Source of the DNA: Porodaedalea pini
Lineage: Eukaryota; Basidiomycota; Agaricomycetes; Hymenochaetales; Hymenochaetaceae
Assembly: GCA_002794775.1 (NCBI GenBank)
Contig: NBAY01000057.1
Coordinates: forward strand, 1-64,000
Direction of reading: 5' to 3'
Length of the DNA: 64,000 bases
The position numbers were made by a program, and so were the translations under genes. Positions within the stretch are counted from its first letter, which is position 1. Each line of letters begins with the position of its first letter. A model generated the notes under the pieces. The model saw only the letters and a list, made by a program, of their open reading frames with translations. It did no database searches and was not told the origin of the DNA. This document shows positions 1 to 11,793 of this stretch, one piece after another.

Positions 1-879
1 GGCCCAGCGAACATACACGGAAATTAGACAATCAAGCGTCTCCCACTCAACAAGATTTGAGGATACATTGACCAATGCCATTAGGAACTCAAGAGTATAA
101 GATGAGTTCGTAGCAAGTTTAGGCCCTAACCTGCCGAGCGAGAGCAAGAATTGTCGGACAAAAAGAAAAACCGAGTCAGGGTTGCCACTATCGTTTCATA
201 TCAGCAAAAGTTAGAGCTCAAATGAGAAATGAATCATCGCACTTCAAATAACTTTTAGTGTCCCATAAGAGCTGTGACTTTTCATTGTCGTTTCTGCAAC
301 TGAAAGGGTGCCTTTCCTCAAAATTGTGCACGAGTGCGTTTACCTTTGTGTCTTCCAACGAAAGGAGAGCTTTGCGGGAGGGGCTGAGGAGCGCATGAGA
401 GAAGTGTGCGCGTTGTATAACAGCTACTGCGTCTGCTTTGAGAAAAAGGTCGCGAATTGATGGATGATATACGGCAAGGGCAATGATACTGTCCAGAGCC
501 AGTAATTGATTTGCCTCTACATATGATCTATGAAAAATGTTTGCTTAAGCAGGCTATGTGAAGAAGCCTGAGGAACGAACCTGGAATATTTGAGCAACCT
601 CTTAACATCTTTCTCCATCTTATTGCGCAAGACCGCGACCCTTGCGCTGTCAGTTGGCTGGTTTGATACCTTTCCATAGTGATGCAGGATCCTTTTCATC
701 GCTTTGCTAGGTCCACAGCCCATCCTCAAGGCGATGCGGGCAAGGGATTTCTCAATGATTTCTCCTATGAAGTCGTAGAGTTGGCCGAGTGTACGGCCAG
801 GGCCAGGCAGGTTATCTGCAGTTGCATCAGTGCTTATCGATATGATCTCCGACTCCGTGTGATGGGCATAGAGTGGCAT
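1..879 (-). CDS. Lineage-specific protein with ATADNLPGPGR motif, 3'-partial
   Basis: Function unknown. Three exons read leftward off the window edge: 879..581, 527..243 and 187..<1. The introns are 53 and 55 nt with GT-AG borders, and all junctions are phase-consistent, giving 257 codons so far. The protein opens MPLYAHHTESEIISISTDAT, followed by the motif ADNLPGPGRTLGQLYDFIGE, a basic helix-rich part (KDVKRLLKYSR) and then amphipathic helical sequence (ANQLLALDSIIALAVYHPSI; LFVRQFLLSLGRLGPKL). No signal peptide or membrane segment is visible. It looks like an all-alpha soluble protein of a polypore-restricted family; that family statement is from memory and inference. Two decayed relatives lie nearby (about 1480-1745 and 7560-7710). 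The start is the first ATG upstream of the conserved motif. Confidence 0.6.
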
Positions 880-1479
880 CTTAGGAACAACGTTTCGTGA
901 GGAGTTGCACTTAGGGCGAATGATGAGGACCCTTCAAGGACGACGGGAGGCAAGCTTTAAGTAGAGAAAGAGAACCTCAAGGACGCCACCTATAAGTGAT
1001 CGAATCTGCGGGAAGAGATGCTCTAGTTCCCTTTAGATAGGTCGGCTAAAAATAAAGATCATTTTCCGGTGCTTGGTCACTTACCGTTGTGGATTACACC
1101 TTCGATGCGCGTTTGGACACAGCTATACAGCATGTATAGCTATTTGGATGGGTCGGTTGGCTTCATTGTATGAAGAGTTCAAGGACATCGTGCTGCCTCC
1201 AAGGAGGCGTTCCATTGAAGACTTCCAAAAGCTTTAATCATGCTGAACCGCACTCATAGTAGACGAAGTCATTACATAGAGGATTGCGTCGAGGTCAAAG
1301 TAAAGGACGTTTTAATGAGCTCAGCAAGACCAGCCGAGAAAGACAATACCTTACGCCAGCAGAAATGATGATAAGATGGTTTATCTTGGGTCCAAAATGC
1401 CTGCGAATGGCTCGGAAAACGTGATTCTTATCCAGACCCACTTCATATGTAGGCGCCCACCTACTAAAAGCGAGGGAGC
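880..1479. other. Intergenic, no gene seen
   Basis: Upstream of the partial gene. No phase-consistent exon chain was found on either strand. It may include promoter sequence and decayed paralogue sequence continuing into the next feature. Confidence 0.5.
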
Positions 1480-1745
1480 CGCGCTCTACAGTAAACCCAT
1501 TTTGAGAGGTCAGGAGAGGCGCCAGGCACATTATCTGCAGTCGCATTTGTGCTTGTCGGACTTATCTCTTGAGGCTGCATCATTAGTTGTGTTATTGCGC
1601 CCCAAACCCAGCTTCCAAGCAGTCCGATCGCTCCCGTTTATGATTCTTCCCGCGACGTCGTAAAACCGACCAAGCGTTCGGCCAGGACAGATAGGTTACT
1701 CGCAGTGGAGGGTGTGCTAATCGAGGGCGCCTCCGATCCCATATC
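1480..1745 (-). pseudogene. Decayed copy of the ATADNLPGPGR family gene
   Basis: Read on the minus strand, the segment gives MGSEAPSISTPSTASNLSVL, then after a frame change GRFYDVAGRIINGSDRTAWK, and further on a second start-like block with STNATADNVPG. These match, in order and spacing, the N-terminal STDATADNLPGPGR and LGQLYDFIGEIIEKSLARIA blocks of the gene at 1-879. Frame changes and stops interrupt it and no intact exon chain exists. Two separate N-terminal blocks suggest either two overlapping relics or an internal duplication. Confidence 0.4.
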
Positions 1746-2730
1746 ATGGATATCAGAAGGAATCCTAAAACACAAGGCCTATTAAAAAGAAGTCTCTAGG
1801 ACAGCCTGAGATCCTTGAAGGGTACCTAAGTGAGGAGGGTAGATTTAATAATAAAAATAGTAAACTAAGAACGGTGTCTGTAGGTGATCTACATAGAGGC
1901 GTTCAAGTAGGCGGTGAACTTTCCTTCTAGGTGACATTAGGGAGTCTAGTCACTGTACCTGTGATGCCGTATTTCCAATGTGCCCTGTATCTGTATAGAT
2001 TCATAAAGCGGGAAGCTGATTGAGCGTCAAATCTCATCGATATAAATCTAGATGCGCTTCTCTTTAATAGGGTTAGGCCTCGAGCCAGTACGAGGAAGCT
2101 TTGTTGCACTGGGTTATCCGAAGATACAAGGTTCTGAAAAGAGGGTAGCGGACATGGTGTAACAAGAGAGAAGCCGGACCTATGAATTATCCTGCTACAG
2201 TTCTTTATTTCTGAACCGCTTTTGATGAGAATGTGCTTGCGATGAACAACAAAGACGAAGAGAATATATGAGACTCGGACTTCGAAGGTGATGAAGTGCT
2301 CAATCAAAATGGGATCGAGGCTATGCAGTAAACTTCAGCAAACTCGAGGTCAGCTGTACAGGATCGTGTTATAAGCAGAATGCAGTTTCTACCATGGTCC
2401 ACGGTAGCAAGTATGAAATTTGCTCAGGCTCCCCCATACGTATCACCGATTCCAGTGCACTGGAGTGAAACGATAGGAGAACTGTTGAAGCGTTGACGAA
2501 AGAGACGTGGTACCACACGAGTGGCATGACACGAGGCAGAGCTTCTGTATATATTTGTTTGTTTGGTCCTCATATGGATACACGTCAATCAGCACGTTGT
2601 TGGCAGTGCTCGCACTGTTGCAGCAAGCGCGTCTGTCTTTTTGTACTGCTCATCATGACTTCCCGGTCATGCCCCTATTTGGTTTATAGAAGACCGCTTT
2701 TCCAACGACAGCGACGACGGCGATAACAAA
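1746..2730. other. Intergenic, no gene seen
   Basis: A 126-codon minus-strand frame at 1927-2307 has no recognisable motif and unconvincing composition, so it is not called. The last part presumably holds the promoter of the gene starting at 2731. Confidence 0.4.
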
Positions 2731-4421
2731 ATGTCTCTGTCCAACTTGTCGGATGGCGACCTGTTGCGTCTTTGTATGGGCAACTCTACCATCGACCCAA
2801 ACTGCGCATGCCTGCTGTCTGGAGGGGGACCGGAGGTGCGTCGACCCACTCTCTAACCTTGTTTTTTCTCTAAAAATTTTGTACTAGATGAACACAGACA
2901 TCAGTGGTCCTGGTGTCCGTATCTCGTTCTATCTCCAGGCGCTTTTTCTCGGTCAGTCTGTCGTGTTCTCGGTCTGCGCGATTGTGCTCATAGCTGCCCT
3001 CAGGTCTAATGTCAGCGCGGTCCGCGTCAGTAGGCGAGAATTCGGGCGCACTTTATACACTCGTCGCGACCAACGTCGCAATGGTTGTCACTTCGTTCAT
3101 CCTGGGCTTCAAGCCAGAGCCCGGAATGAGTTTTCATGATGCCATTGTCGTCTTTTACCTGCTGGCTCTCTCTTGGACCGCTATCTTCTTCTGCTTTCCG
3201 ACCTACAATCGTTTTAGAAAGAGTGACACCACGCTTAAGGTTCTCTACATACTCCATTCCTACCTCATCTTCGCCTTTTTGCTGGCCGTTCTCATCGTTG
3301 CGCGCACCTTCGGCACCACCCCGCGATGCAATACACACGCCGTCGCGGTCATCTTCACGGCTTTCCCAGCACTCACGGCGGGGCGTGTCATCGCCCTTAT
3401 TGTCATCGGGATCGTGATCCTCGTCTATTCATTGCTCATTATCAACGACTACAGGGATATCATTGTAGCTCGATACGTCGAACTTCGGAAGTGGGTAGAA
3501 AAGCAGAAGGAGCCGAAGGTCGATACAGAGGCTCAAGCGGCTGCAGCGCTGAACCAGCAGACCGTCAGGACCCTTACTATAGTGCCGCGGCGCCTGGACG
3601 ACGCGGAGCGAGGCTATGCTGGCCCAGGGCTTGCGTCCTCCTTCCAACCCGATGAACCAGCGAAGGACGAGAGACCAAATCGGCGGACTGGGAAAGAGAA
3701 GAATAAGAAGCATGTAGAACCTGCACAGCCTTTGGACGAGGGTCAATATTCTACTGGCCTCTCGGGCAGACTTATATTTGAAATCTTCGTCATCATCATA
3801 CTATGGGCGTTGTTCGTCATGAACGCCGAACTGCTCATAGTACAAAATCGGTTCGAGGGTGGTGGCGACGGCATCGGCTCGAACTTATGGGGCTTCGGTC
3901 AAATCCTTCCGATGTTCCTCGTCGTCCTCCCGTTCATCAATCTCACCAAGACCTTCATCAGGTGGAAGCTTCACAAGCGCAGACACAACGTGCCCGTGCA
4001 CAAAGCACATCTAGCTCATGAGCAGCAGCCGCTACAATCGGATTTTGGTGCACACGGATCCGGGCGTGGATTTGAGCACGGATTTGGACACGGACACGGA
4101 CATGGGTCGCGTCCAGTGCCACCGAGATGGGCTGGGAATGAGCACAGAGCTGGATCGGACTTCATGTCATCCTTCTTCCAGCAGGCAGGTGCGAATAATA
4201 TATGCCCAAATGGGAGACAGCCGTCTGCCCGCATCTCCGCGAATTCCATCCATTCTGATTCGTTGGACTTCGTCCCCAATGCGAGAGGCAAACAAGGGAA
4301 CATCAGGGGAAAGAGCTTGCGCATAAGCTCCGAGTCCTCCACATCGCTAAGCTCTGCATCTGCATCATCGTCATCACTATCACAGACAGATGGATACACA
4401 ACTGCCGAAGACGAAGTCTAG
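2731..4421 (+). CDS. Multi-pass membrane protein, fungal family of unknown function
   Basis: Three exons: 2731..2835, 2888..2951 and 3004..4421, with introns of 52 nt each; 528 aa. The start is the ATG opening MSLSNLSDGD, just downstream of an AC-rich leader. The first third holds about seven hydrophobic segments (around GVRISFYLQALFLG, ALYTLVATNVAMVVTSFILG, IVVFYLLALSWTAIFF, LYILHSYLIFAFLLAVLIV and IVIGIVILVYSLLII). A charged cytosol-like linker follows (WVEKQKEPK onward), then two more membrane segments (FEIFVIIILWALFVMNAE and QILPMFLVVLPFINL). The tail is polar and low-complexity, with repeated Gly-His (HGFGHGHGHGS) and a Ser-rich C-terminus. The YLQALFLxxxSARSAS...GALYTL block resembles basidiomycete hypothetical membrane proteins. 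A receptor-like topology is possible but no ligand or partner is indicated. Confidence 0.75.
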
Positions 4422-5084
4422 AACTTAGCTAGCTAGCTGAGTCCTCTCGATTGGTCTTTCATCTCGAGGGAAGTTGTCGCTCTTAAGCATGTTGGGGCAA
4501 ATTTGTTTAGCTTTTCCCTTGGTTCTCACTGCTCACCTCGAATGTATACTATATCAGAAATACCTCTGTCGTTTGATCATTCTGTCTTATACGCTTTATA
4601 GGTCTTTTCGCGTTCATGCCCATTCTCTTTTTTGACTGGCAGGTGTCCAGAAATTAGATGGACTCGCTGTATCGTAGAGCACGTCTCCGGGAGCACTCTG
4701 TGCTTCCTTCCGGCATCATGATAGACACCTTGCTTTTATGCACCGCATCTCTCTCGGAAGCTGATCTAATCATTAGTGCTACTCATCGTGTTTCGCATTT
4801 TCGTTGTTGCTTTATCTCTACTCTAAACATCTCTTCTATGTGATGTGATCCAGATCCCATCTGTATTAATATTACTTCACTTATTTTGCACCAATCATAT
4901 ACACGACAGGCATTTCGAAACTCAGAAAGCAGATATGCTCTGCAATCTGAAACCACTTAATCTGATTCTGCGTTTAAAATACATTCTCCGGCTAGTATAT
5001 CCGGTTTAGAGACGAAAGGTGTGCCCTCGCTCTCTCACCCCCAAGTCTATCTTCACACCTCATAGATTTTATTCGAATCTATAC
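4422..5084. other. Intergenic, no gene seen
   Basis: AT-richer sequence with pyrimidine-rich runs after the upstream gene. No coding signal was found. The last 100 bp may be promoter for the DUF6533 gene. Confidence 0.4.
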
Positions 5085-6240
5085 ATGTCTGGCATTCTCT
5101 CCGAGTCCGACGCCTCCGGCTCCAGATTATCTCAGCTTGAATCATGGAACGTGAACTTAATGGTGGCATATGTTCGCATCGCGGCTACGTCTCTCCTCGT
5201 TTACGATTACAGTTATGTCATATTTCTACAGCAAGGAGCACTGTAACTGGACCCTAACATTTATCTTGCAGTCACAACCATAGAAGAAGAGGTAAGAGAA
5301 ACTGATATTATTTTATTGTAAATTAATTGATTTCTCACTTTGATCCAGGTTCACTACTTTTGGGTAAGTTTCAATTGTTACCCAAGCTTGAATCGCACGT
5401 GCATCATCAATACGCACCCAGGGTGTCCGAGGCCAGTTGGCTACTTGGGTCTTCTTCTTGGTATAGAACTTACTAAACTCAATGCGAACCTTAAAGAATC
5501 GCTATATTGGGCTGTTTGCCGCCCCTGTTGATACAAATCAATGATGTCTTTCGTAAGTGAACCACCCAAGCTGCATTATTCCAATGCTTACCTATATTCT
5601 CAGTAAACCTCTCCACCAGCCTGGGAGACACCGAGTTGTGAGTTGCACGACAGTCAATGATTCCTTCTTGCACCCATTCAAGTCACTTCACTCTATCAAA
5701 GGGGTGAGTCCTGGGCATACATAGCGTCCAAACCATCGTGAAACAAGTGACCCTAGATTTCTTCGGAGGGTGGATTCATCAGATTGCTGGTGAGTTTTCT
5801 CTTCTCATTTGTCTAAGATACTAAACAAGTATTTCCGTTAGGATGGCTCGAGATCATTTTGATTGATTGTGAGTCCATCATAACGAAGCCGATTGCCTTC
5901 AATAAAATAAAATAAAATCACAATATTGTATCTCTCAAGGCATCCTCTTAATGAGAGTGTCTGCCTTATGTCACAATGGTGAGTAACAACTTCATAGCTC
6001 GTCATTGGCCAACCAACCTGCTTTAAATTTAGATAAGAGAACATGTTGCTTTCTCAAAATGCTGTTTGTAGCAGAAGCGGTAGCTACTCTCGGATTGCTT
6101 TTGCACATCGAAACTGTATTGTTACGTAAGTATCCCTGTTCTTTGCAGTGATATATACTCTTTATTCAGTATTTGTTAGCCAGCATTGGGAGTGCCAATG
6201 GGCCCTTTGACAGACTCTCTGCAACAATCTACTGGTACGC
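5085..6240 (+). pseudogene. DUF6533 membrane protein gene, apparently broken
   Basis: The exon chain starts 5085..5211, 5272..5291, 5349..5363, 5422..5460, 5497... It gives MSGILSESDASGSRLSQLES, YVRIAATSLLVYDYITTIEE, EVHYFW, GQLATWVFFL and NRYIGLFAAPVD. This is the DUF6533 signature (LLVYDY, EE-V-xxFW, FxLNRY), a basidiomycete family of seven-segment membrane proteins of unknown role. Further blocks follow: QTIVKQVTLDFFGGWIHQIA, WLEIILID, LLMRVSALCHN (the family LLxRVxALY motif) and MLFVAEAVATLGLLL. Two in-frame TGA codons spoil it: one at 5542-5544, just before a canonical gtaagt donor, and one after FVSQHWECQWAL near 6209. One inferred intron is only 36 nt. No C-terminal half was found. A compensating splice choice cannot be excluded. 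Confidence 0.5.
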
Positions 6241-7559
6241 ACACTTGCAGATATAGTTGTCTTTGTCGGGTCAACAGCGGTTCGGGTCAGCAGCGGTGCA
6301 AGCTCAAAGAGTTTGTGATTTTTTCTTACTCACGCTCCGAAATTGAGGGTTGACCCGGTTCAACCCTCTGAATCGAGAGTCAGCTGAAACTTTCCTGACC
6401 CGAACCAACCTGAACAACGGCAACTATACTCGCTGTTCATCGTTATTCCTTGCAGCCGTAGATTCTGACCTCGACTAGGCTCCTCCCTCTGTCGTTCGAG
6501 CTCGTTCTTCTCGCCGTGGCAGTTTACAAAACGACAATTTACTGGAGAGTCCCAGGGGAACTCAGTAGATTCAGTTTGGTTTCTGTCCTTTTGCGGGATC
6601 AGGTGATATACTTCCTCATGTATGTACGCAACTGCATTAATTTGCATAATACCGTGCTGATCGACTGCATAGAGTAATAGCTTGCAGTATTGCGAGTATT
6701 TCCGTATATTGGATGGATGACGGCCTTTACAAATCTCTTGTCTCTGGGTTTATCAACTCGTCGCTGCTATGCCTCCTCGGCAGTCACCTTCTGTTCAACT
6801 TGAAAGAAGTGGCAGAGAGGGATTCGAATGGATATTCTGACCCCGGGGCGTCGACATTAAGCGAGATGCGGTTCAATTGACTATGTTGCATGTAGCGCTT
6901 TCACAACGGCGTTCATTTCTCATTATCTATTTTTGTCCCGCAAGATTGTTTCCTGTCGGTTGTGATAACATGGTTAAGTCTGTAGACTCTGCACTTTAAG
7001 AGCATTTAATTTTCGCAGATTGGATGTGCTTGTTTATTCAATGGCGCAGGAGTTGAAGGCGTCCAAGGTCATCCAAGTTCAACGGAACGTTTCGTCTGGA
7101 AGGATTCTGCACGAAACGACTTCCGGTGGACAAGCGAGCCCGTCGTGGAGCGGTTACAGCCACGAACCACAAATTATGCGGGAGAGTATTCGGGCTTGAA
7201 AAAGGTGCCTTCCTTCGTTGTAAAAGCGCGACCGGCTTTGTATAAATCAATGAAAATGAAAGCCTTGTGAGAGAGCCCGATCTTTTGAAAATTCTGTAGA
7301 TTTCCTGCAAAGCATACTGTTTCCTTGTCATACAGACGAGCTAAAACAAACAAACGCTTACGACAAGATCATTGATGCGATCTCGAGCTTGATTCTTCAT
7401 CAATGGTACATTCTGTCTAGAGGACGCGGTTGATCAGCGCGTTATGAATAATTTTCAGGACCTACTGAGCATCAGCGAGCACTCTCGTTTGCAGTGTTCT
7501 TAGACTTCCGCATTCTTTTCAAGCTTCAATCGTGCAGTCATGTGAAAAGTGCAGCACCT
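6241..7559. other. Intergenic with small inverted repeats
   Basis: No supported gene. At 6345-6368 there is a perfect 9-bp hairpin: GAGGGTTGA, a 6-nt loop, then TCAACCCTC. Around it, GGTTCGGGTCAG-like sequence near 6270-6292 is matched in inverse orientation by CTGACCCGAACC near 6395-6410. This suggests a small decayed palindromic element of about 150 bp. A minus-strand frame at 7038-7331 shows no family motif. Confidence 0.4.
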
Positions 7560-7710
7560 GTTTACAAAGTCGTTGAATCCTTATCGTAGTTACTCGAGGT
7601 CCAAAGTCGTTTCGAGTTCCCGTTTCACAGTAGGCACTTGCCTTCCAAATCGTAGAGTCGCGACCAAGACCAGGAAGATCATCCGCAGTCGCGTTTGTAA
7701 TTCTATCCAG
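7560..7710 (-). pseudogene. Second decayed relative of the ATADNLPGPGR family
   Basis: The minus strand reads NATADDLPGLGRDSTIWKAS and continues about 40 codons before a stop. The NATADDLPGLGR block matches the STDATADNLPGPGR block of the partial gene at 1-879. The following sequence has lost the YDFIGEIIEKS helix. No start codon or intact splice chain was found, so this is a relic. Confidence 0.35.
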
Positions 7711-8618
7711 TAGATATCCAGATAGTGGTCGAAAATCATATCAAAACAGTCTGCTTTCATCGTATGATGCTTACTTCCAAAGGTCAGTTTACGGATACGA
7801 TGAGGAAGACGTCGGAAGATACTCTAATAATTCAAAACCCGGCCTTGATTATTGGAGAAGCTGCTTGAAACTGCATAGAGTCATGACATAATGTGTATAA
7901 TTTGGGTTGCGAGTTGCTGGAATGTGGACTGCCAGTGGCAGGCAGTGCGCGTTGCTCAGATCGCTGATGTCCAAAAATAAGGCATGACGGCAGAGTTTAC
8001 TTGATCCAAAGAGGTTTAGTTTCGCAGGTATGCAACTTCTACTCGATCTTCTTGAAGAGGAGAAGAGAACCCAGATAGGGAATGCTACTAGTAGAGAGTC
8101 AGAGGCAAACTTGAATCCGCCAAAATTCACACGCTAGACATTTAAACTCCGACGACACGTGACCATTACAATTTCGTGCCGAGGCCTACGTCACTGCGAA
8201 TAGGATGAGACAACTGCAATTCTCAGCACAAATGAACTAGACGTTCGTATAACAAATCCTTGTCCATCTCACCTTCATAGGTCCACATCGCTCGCGGAGG
8301 ACTACTTTCTTTTCCAGGACATCTGGTGAACGGCTCTCACAGAAAAAAGGCTTGGAATTCTGGAGTCCCATATCGCGCCTTGCCGTGAGATTGACGCGTA
8401 CCTATGGTATGACGCATGCGACTCAATTACTCTAGGCGGTCTGTCCGTTTTCTCGCCGAACACCTCCGCTACGGACATGTGCCGAAGGCTTACGCATGTA
8501 CACGACTGCAGTAGGCTGTCTCGGGACGAATTAAAGCATGTCATCGAAATCGATCGGTATATAGCTGACAGTATGAGCAACTCCTCTCCTCAACTCTCCT
8601 TTGATTACAACCTCCAGC
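7711..8618. other. Intergenic, promoter side of the dehydrogenase
   Basis: A minus-strand frame at 7849-8130 (93 codons) is Ser/Leu-rich with no recognisable domain and is not called. The last few hundred bases are presumed promoter for the gene at 8619. Confidence 0.4.
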
Positions 8619-10043
8619 ATGAAATACTCCTTTGGATTTTTTCTCCGCGAGCAATTCGGGAAGCTTCCCTCCATCGAGTCCATATCCACGGACCTATCGG
8701 GGAAGACCGTGATCGTACTGGGTGCCAATGCCGGCCTCGGGCTTGAATGTACTCGCCATATTGCCTCAATGATGGGCAAAGGCTCGAATGCGGGAAGGCT
8801 CATTCTCGCATGCAGGAATGTCGCAAAGGCGCAAGCCGCACTAGACTGTGAGTAATTTGAATGATGAAGCGTACAAGGTATACTTATATTATGCCTTGTC
8901 ATCTGTAGCGATCCGCGAGACGACCGGCTTCGAAGGCGGGGAGATTTGGGCAATAGATCTCATGGACTTCGCGTCCATCAGTGCCTTCGTCGACAAGTTC
9001 GAAGGAGAGGGCGGTGGCCACCTTGATCTTCTCATAGAGAACTCCGGAATTGCGACACAGCACTACAAGGAGACGGAAGACGGATGGGAATCGACGTGGG
9101 TCTCTCTTGATTAATATCTTAATACTTCTTGGATTCTGACCAACCTTAACTTGCATTTAGTATCCAGACAAATCACCTAGGCACCGCCCTCCTGGCGATC
9201 CTAATGCTTCCTTATCTTATGAAAGCACCATCTAATCCACCGAGCCCCCGTCTTACTATCGTCGCGAGTGATGCCCACTATTTCACGAATCTGAAACCGG
9301 AGGAGCTCAGTGCGCCGAGCATACTGGAGAAGCTGAGTGATCAACAATACTGTACCCCAAGGTGAGACATTCCGGGTCAGCCTATTTGTGCGATACGTAC
9401 GATGGTCTTGCTGATTATTTGCATAACACAGCGTGATGTTCCGCAGGTACCCGGTGTCAAAATGTAAGATCCTTCTTTATCAACGTGTAAACGCCACTCA
9501 TTCATATCCACCCACATACAGTGCTTAACATCTTTTTCATGCGCGCGTTCTCCTCTCGTCTCCCATCTACCTCTTCTCTTGTCGTTAACGCGGTAAACCC
9601 GGGCTACTGTCGTTCTGGTCTCAACGAAGAGCTGCGCGGCAATGTCTTCACGAGGTTCATCTTGTGGCTCAGCCTCGTGATTATTGCACGCACCGCGGAA
9701 GAAGGTGGCCGAAAGCTCGTTCATGCGGCAGTCACAGCTGACCCTGCGAAGGCTCTGAGTAAGAAAGATTCGAGTGACGCTGGCAGGAAGGAGGAGCTCA
9801 TCGGGGCGGGTCCGAAGGCGTTCCATGGGAAGTTTATGTCCTACTGTCAGATCACAGAAGAGAGCGACTTCGTCATCAGCGAGGAGGGCCATAAAGCTCA
9901 GGATCGTCTATGGGTGAGTGATAGTCAGATTTAAGTATGGACTAAGCAGGCATCTAAATATACTGTAGGATGAGACGATTGCAATCCTCAGGAAAGTCGA
10001 TGACCGCGTCGGACCAATTGTAAAAGAGTACCTGTCTTTTTAG
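8619..10043 (+). CDS. Short-chain dehydrogenase/reductase, copy A
   Basis: NAD(P)-dependent oxidoreductase of the classical SDR superfamily, retinol-dehydrogenase-like; substrate unknown. Six exons: 8619..8847, 8909..9095, 9161..9361, 9447..9463 (17 nt), 9522..9913 and 9969..10043; 366 aa. The Rossmann glycine motif is GANAGLG at about residues 30-36. NSG stands in the NNAG position (DLLIENSGI), followed by NHLGTALL. The active site YPVSK is split across the 17-nt exon, and VNAVNPGYCRSGL is the usual segment after it. The SDR catalytic Tyr and Lys are therefore present. The N-terminus FGFFLREQFGKLPS is hydrophobic. A near-identical exon structure recurs in copy C at 15188-16604 and in a dead copy at 11794-12744, so this is a local three-member family. 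Start chosen as the only ATG in frame at the family N-terminus. Confidence 0.88.
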
Positions 10044-10344
10044 ATTTGACCTGTGCATTCGAACTACTCCAGAGCTCTTGGATATCCCCCCAGCTGCAGT
10101 CACTCGCTGAAAGGGTGAGCTGGCTGTGTCGCTTTTTCTAGGAGCAAAGACGGTCAGGCGAGGAACGGACACTTACAATACTCCGTTAAAATTGTAATAA
10201 ATTATTCTTTTCTGGTACTAATTAACATCAGAAAGTCGCCATAGAAGACAAGGTTTGAGCCCCGACTCCACGTGACACGTATATTGAGCGCGACGTCCAC
10301 GTGACATTCACGACCGCGACAAACTCTTCTCCTGCACCGCTGTC

Positions 10345-11380
10345 ATGCGTGGCGCTCTTCACATAGTTTTTCGTCAATTTCGACCAGCTCGTCCACTCTT
10401 TCCTGCATCAAAGTCATCATGTACAGCTTCACCTTTACGATTTGACCTCACCCCAAACCGGCTTTACGCGTCCAAAGCGAAAGGCGGCAAGGGAAAAGAG
10501 AAGGACAATAAAGCTAAAGAAAGTGCGGACAAGTCAGCGAAAGCCGATCTCACGGAGAGAGATAAATCTTGGGGTGGGCATAGCACCGGTACAGCTGGGC
10601 TTGTTCCCGGTTCGCAGCAGGTGTTATCGGGTGAGGCTCAGGCGGAATACGACCGCGCGGACGGAAAGATGCAGAGCGCAGTCGACTGGTTTCGTCGTGA
10701 GGCAGCAGTCATGGAGACCCAAGGCAGTGGACGTGTGACTCCGGATATACTCAAGCCTGTACGCGTCGCTCTGCCCAACATGCCAGAAGGCGAAACGTGT
10801 GCGTTGGTAGAGGTCGCGACGGTCGGTGTGCGGGAGGGCACGACTTTGCTCGTGACCGTGTTTGCAGAAGATGTGCGTAATTTTGTCCTGTCATATTACC
10901 GCTCCATCCTGACGCTTATGTTTTGTTCTAGTCGCTCAAGCATGTTGAGAAAGGCATCTACGCCGCACGCATTCCGCACGTCGTTCCGCAAAGGATCGAC
11001 AACAGGACTATAAAAATCTCTATGCCGAAGTGCGTTATCCTCAATGCTAAGACGCTCCTTTTTTTTTCTTGCTCAATTGCTTTCTGCAGACCAACTGTTG
11101 ACGCGCGCACGGAGCTTGCGAAGTCTGCCTCGAAGCTTGCTGAGGATGCACGAGTGCAACTGCGCCGCATCGAGCAGACAAGCGTCAAAAAGGGGAAGTA
11201 TGCGAAGCATTCAATTGAGATTGACGAGGCACGTCTCTAAACTCAGTTCCCCCTCCAGGATGATATCTGACTTCCTTGTCTTTTGCGTTGTGTTACCAGT
11301 TCCACGAGCTTCTTCAGAAGCATCTAAAAGAGATAGACAAGATTGTCGCCGATATGAAGAAAAACTTAGGCGTCAAATAA
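10345..11380 (+). CDS. RRF1: Mitochondrial ribosome recycling factor
   Basis: Releases post-termination mitoribosomes with mitochondrial EF-G2. Four exons: 10345..10872, 10932..11029, 11090..11228 and 11300..11380; 281 aa. The first ~40 residues (MRGALHIVFRQFRPARPLFP) are Arg-rich without acids, as expected for a mitochondrial presequence. A Lys-rich linker (KAKGGKGKEKDNKAK) follows, then the RRF domain: VTPDILKPVRVALPNM, YAARIPHVVPQRIDNRTIKI, ELAKSASKLAEDARVQLRRI and the C-terminal coiled coil FHELLQKHLKEIDKIVADMK. The last intron starts GAG|gcacgt and ends ccag; only a GC-AG border keeps the frame into FHELL. Length fits the family plus presequence. Confidence 0.88.
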
Positions 11381-11793
11381 TCCACTACGTAACCTCATAT
11401 ACCTTTCTTCTTACACTATGAGGTATTTATACATTGCACATGAGAATTTCAACTTGCATCTAGATCACCGTCTTTTGCTTGATCTTCTCCTTCAGCCTCG
11501 TCTCTACCAGCATTCAGATGGTAGACTCTGAATATCTGGCCATTCATTCAGCACGATCATCTACGTACTTCAAACGCACTTCATTCAGTTAGATTCATAC
11601 TATCTTGGTCCCCAATCATCTGTTATCGGCAGAGGTATGAGCACACAAAGTTCGATAACCAAGACTGAAACAATATTAATTTTGCGGGTAGAGGAACGGA
11701 ATGATATCATGAAAGACACGACAAGACATGAAATATCAGGAATGAAATGATGACCAGACGCGTTCAAGGAGTCGAAATGTACGGAAACATACT
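11381..11793. other. Intergenic, no gene seen
   Basis: Convergent spacer between the recycling factor gene and the dead dehydrogenase copy. No coding signal. Confidence 0.5.
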
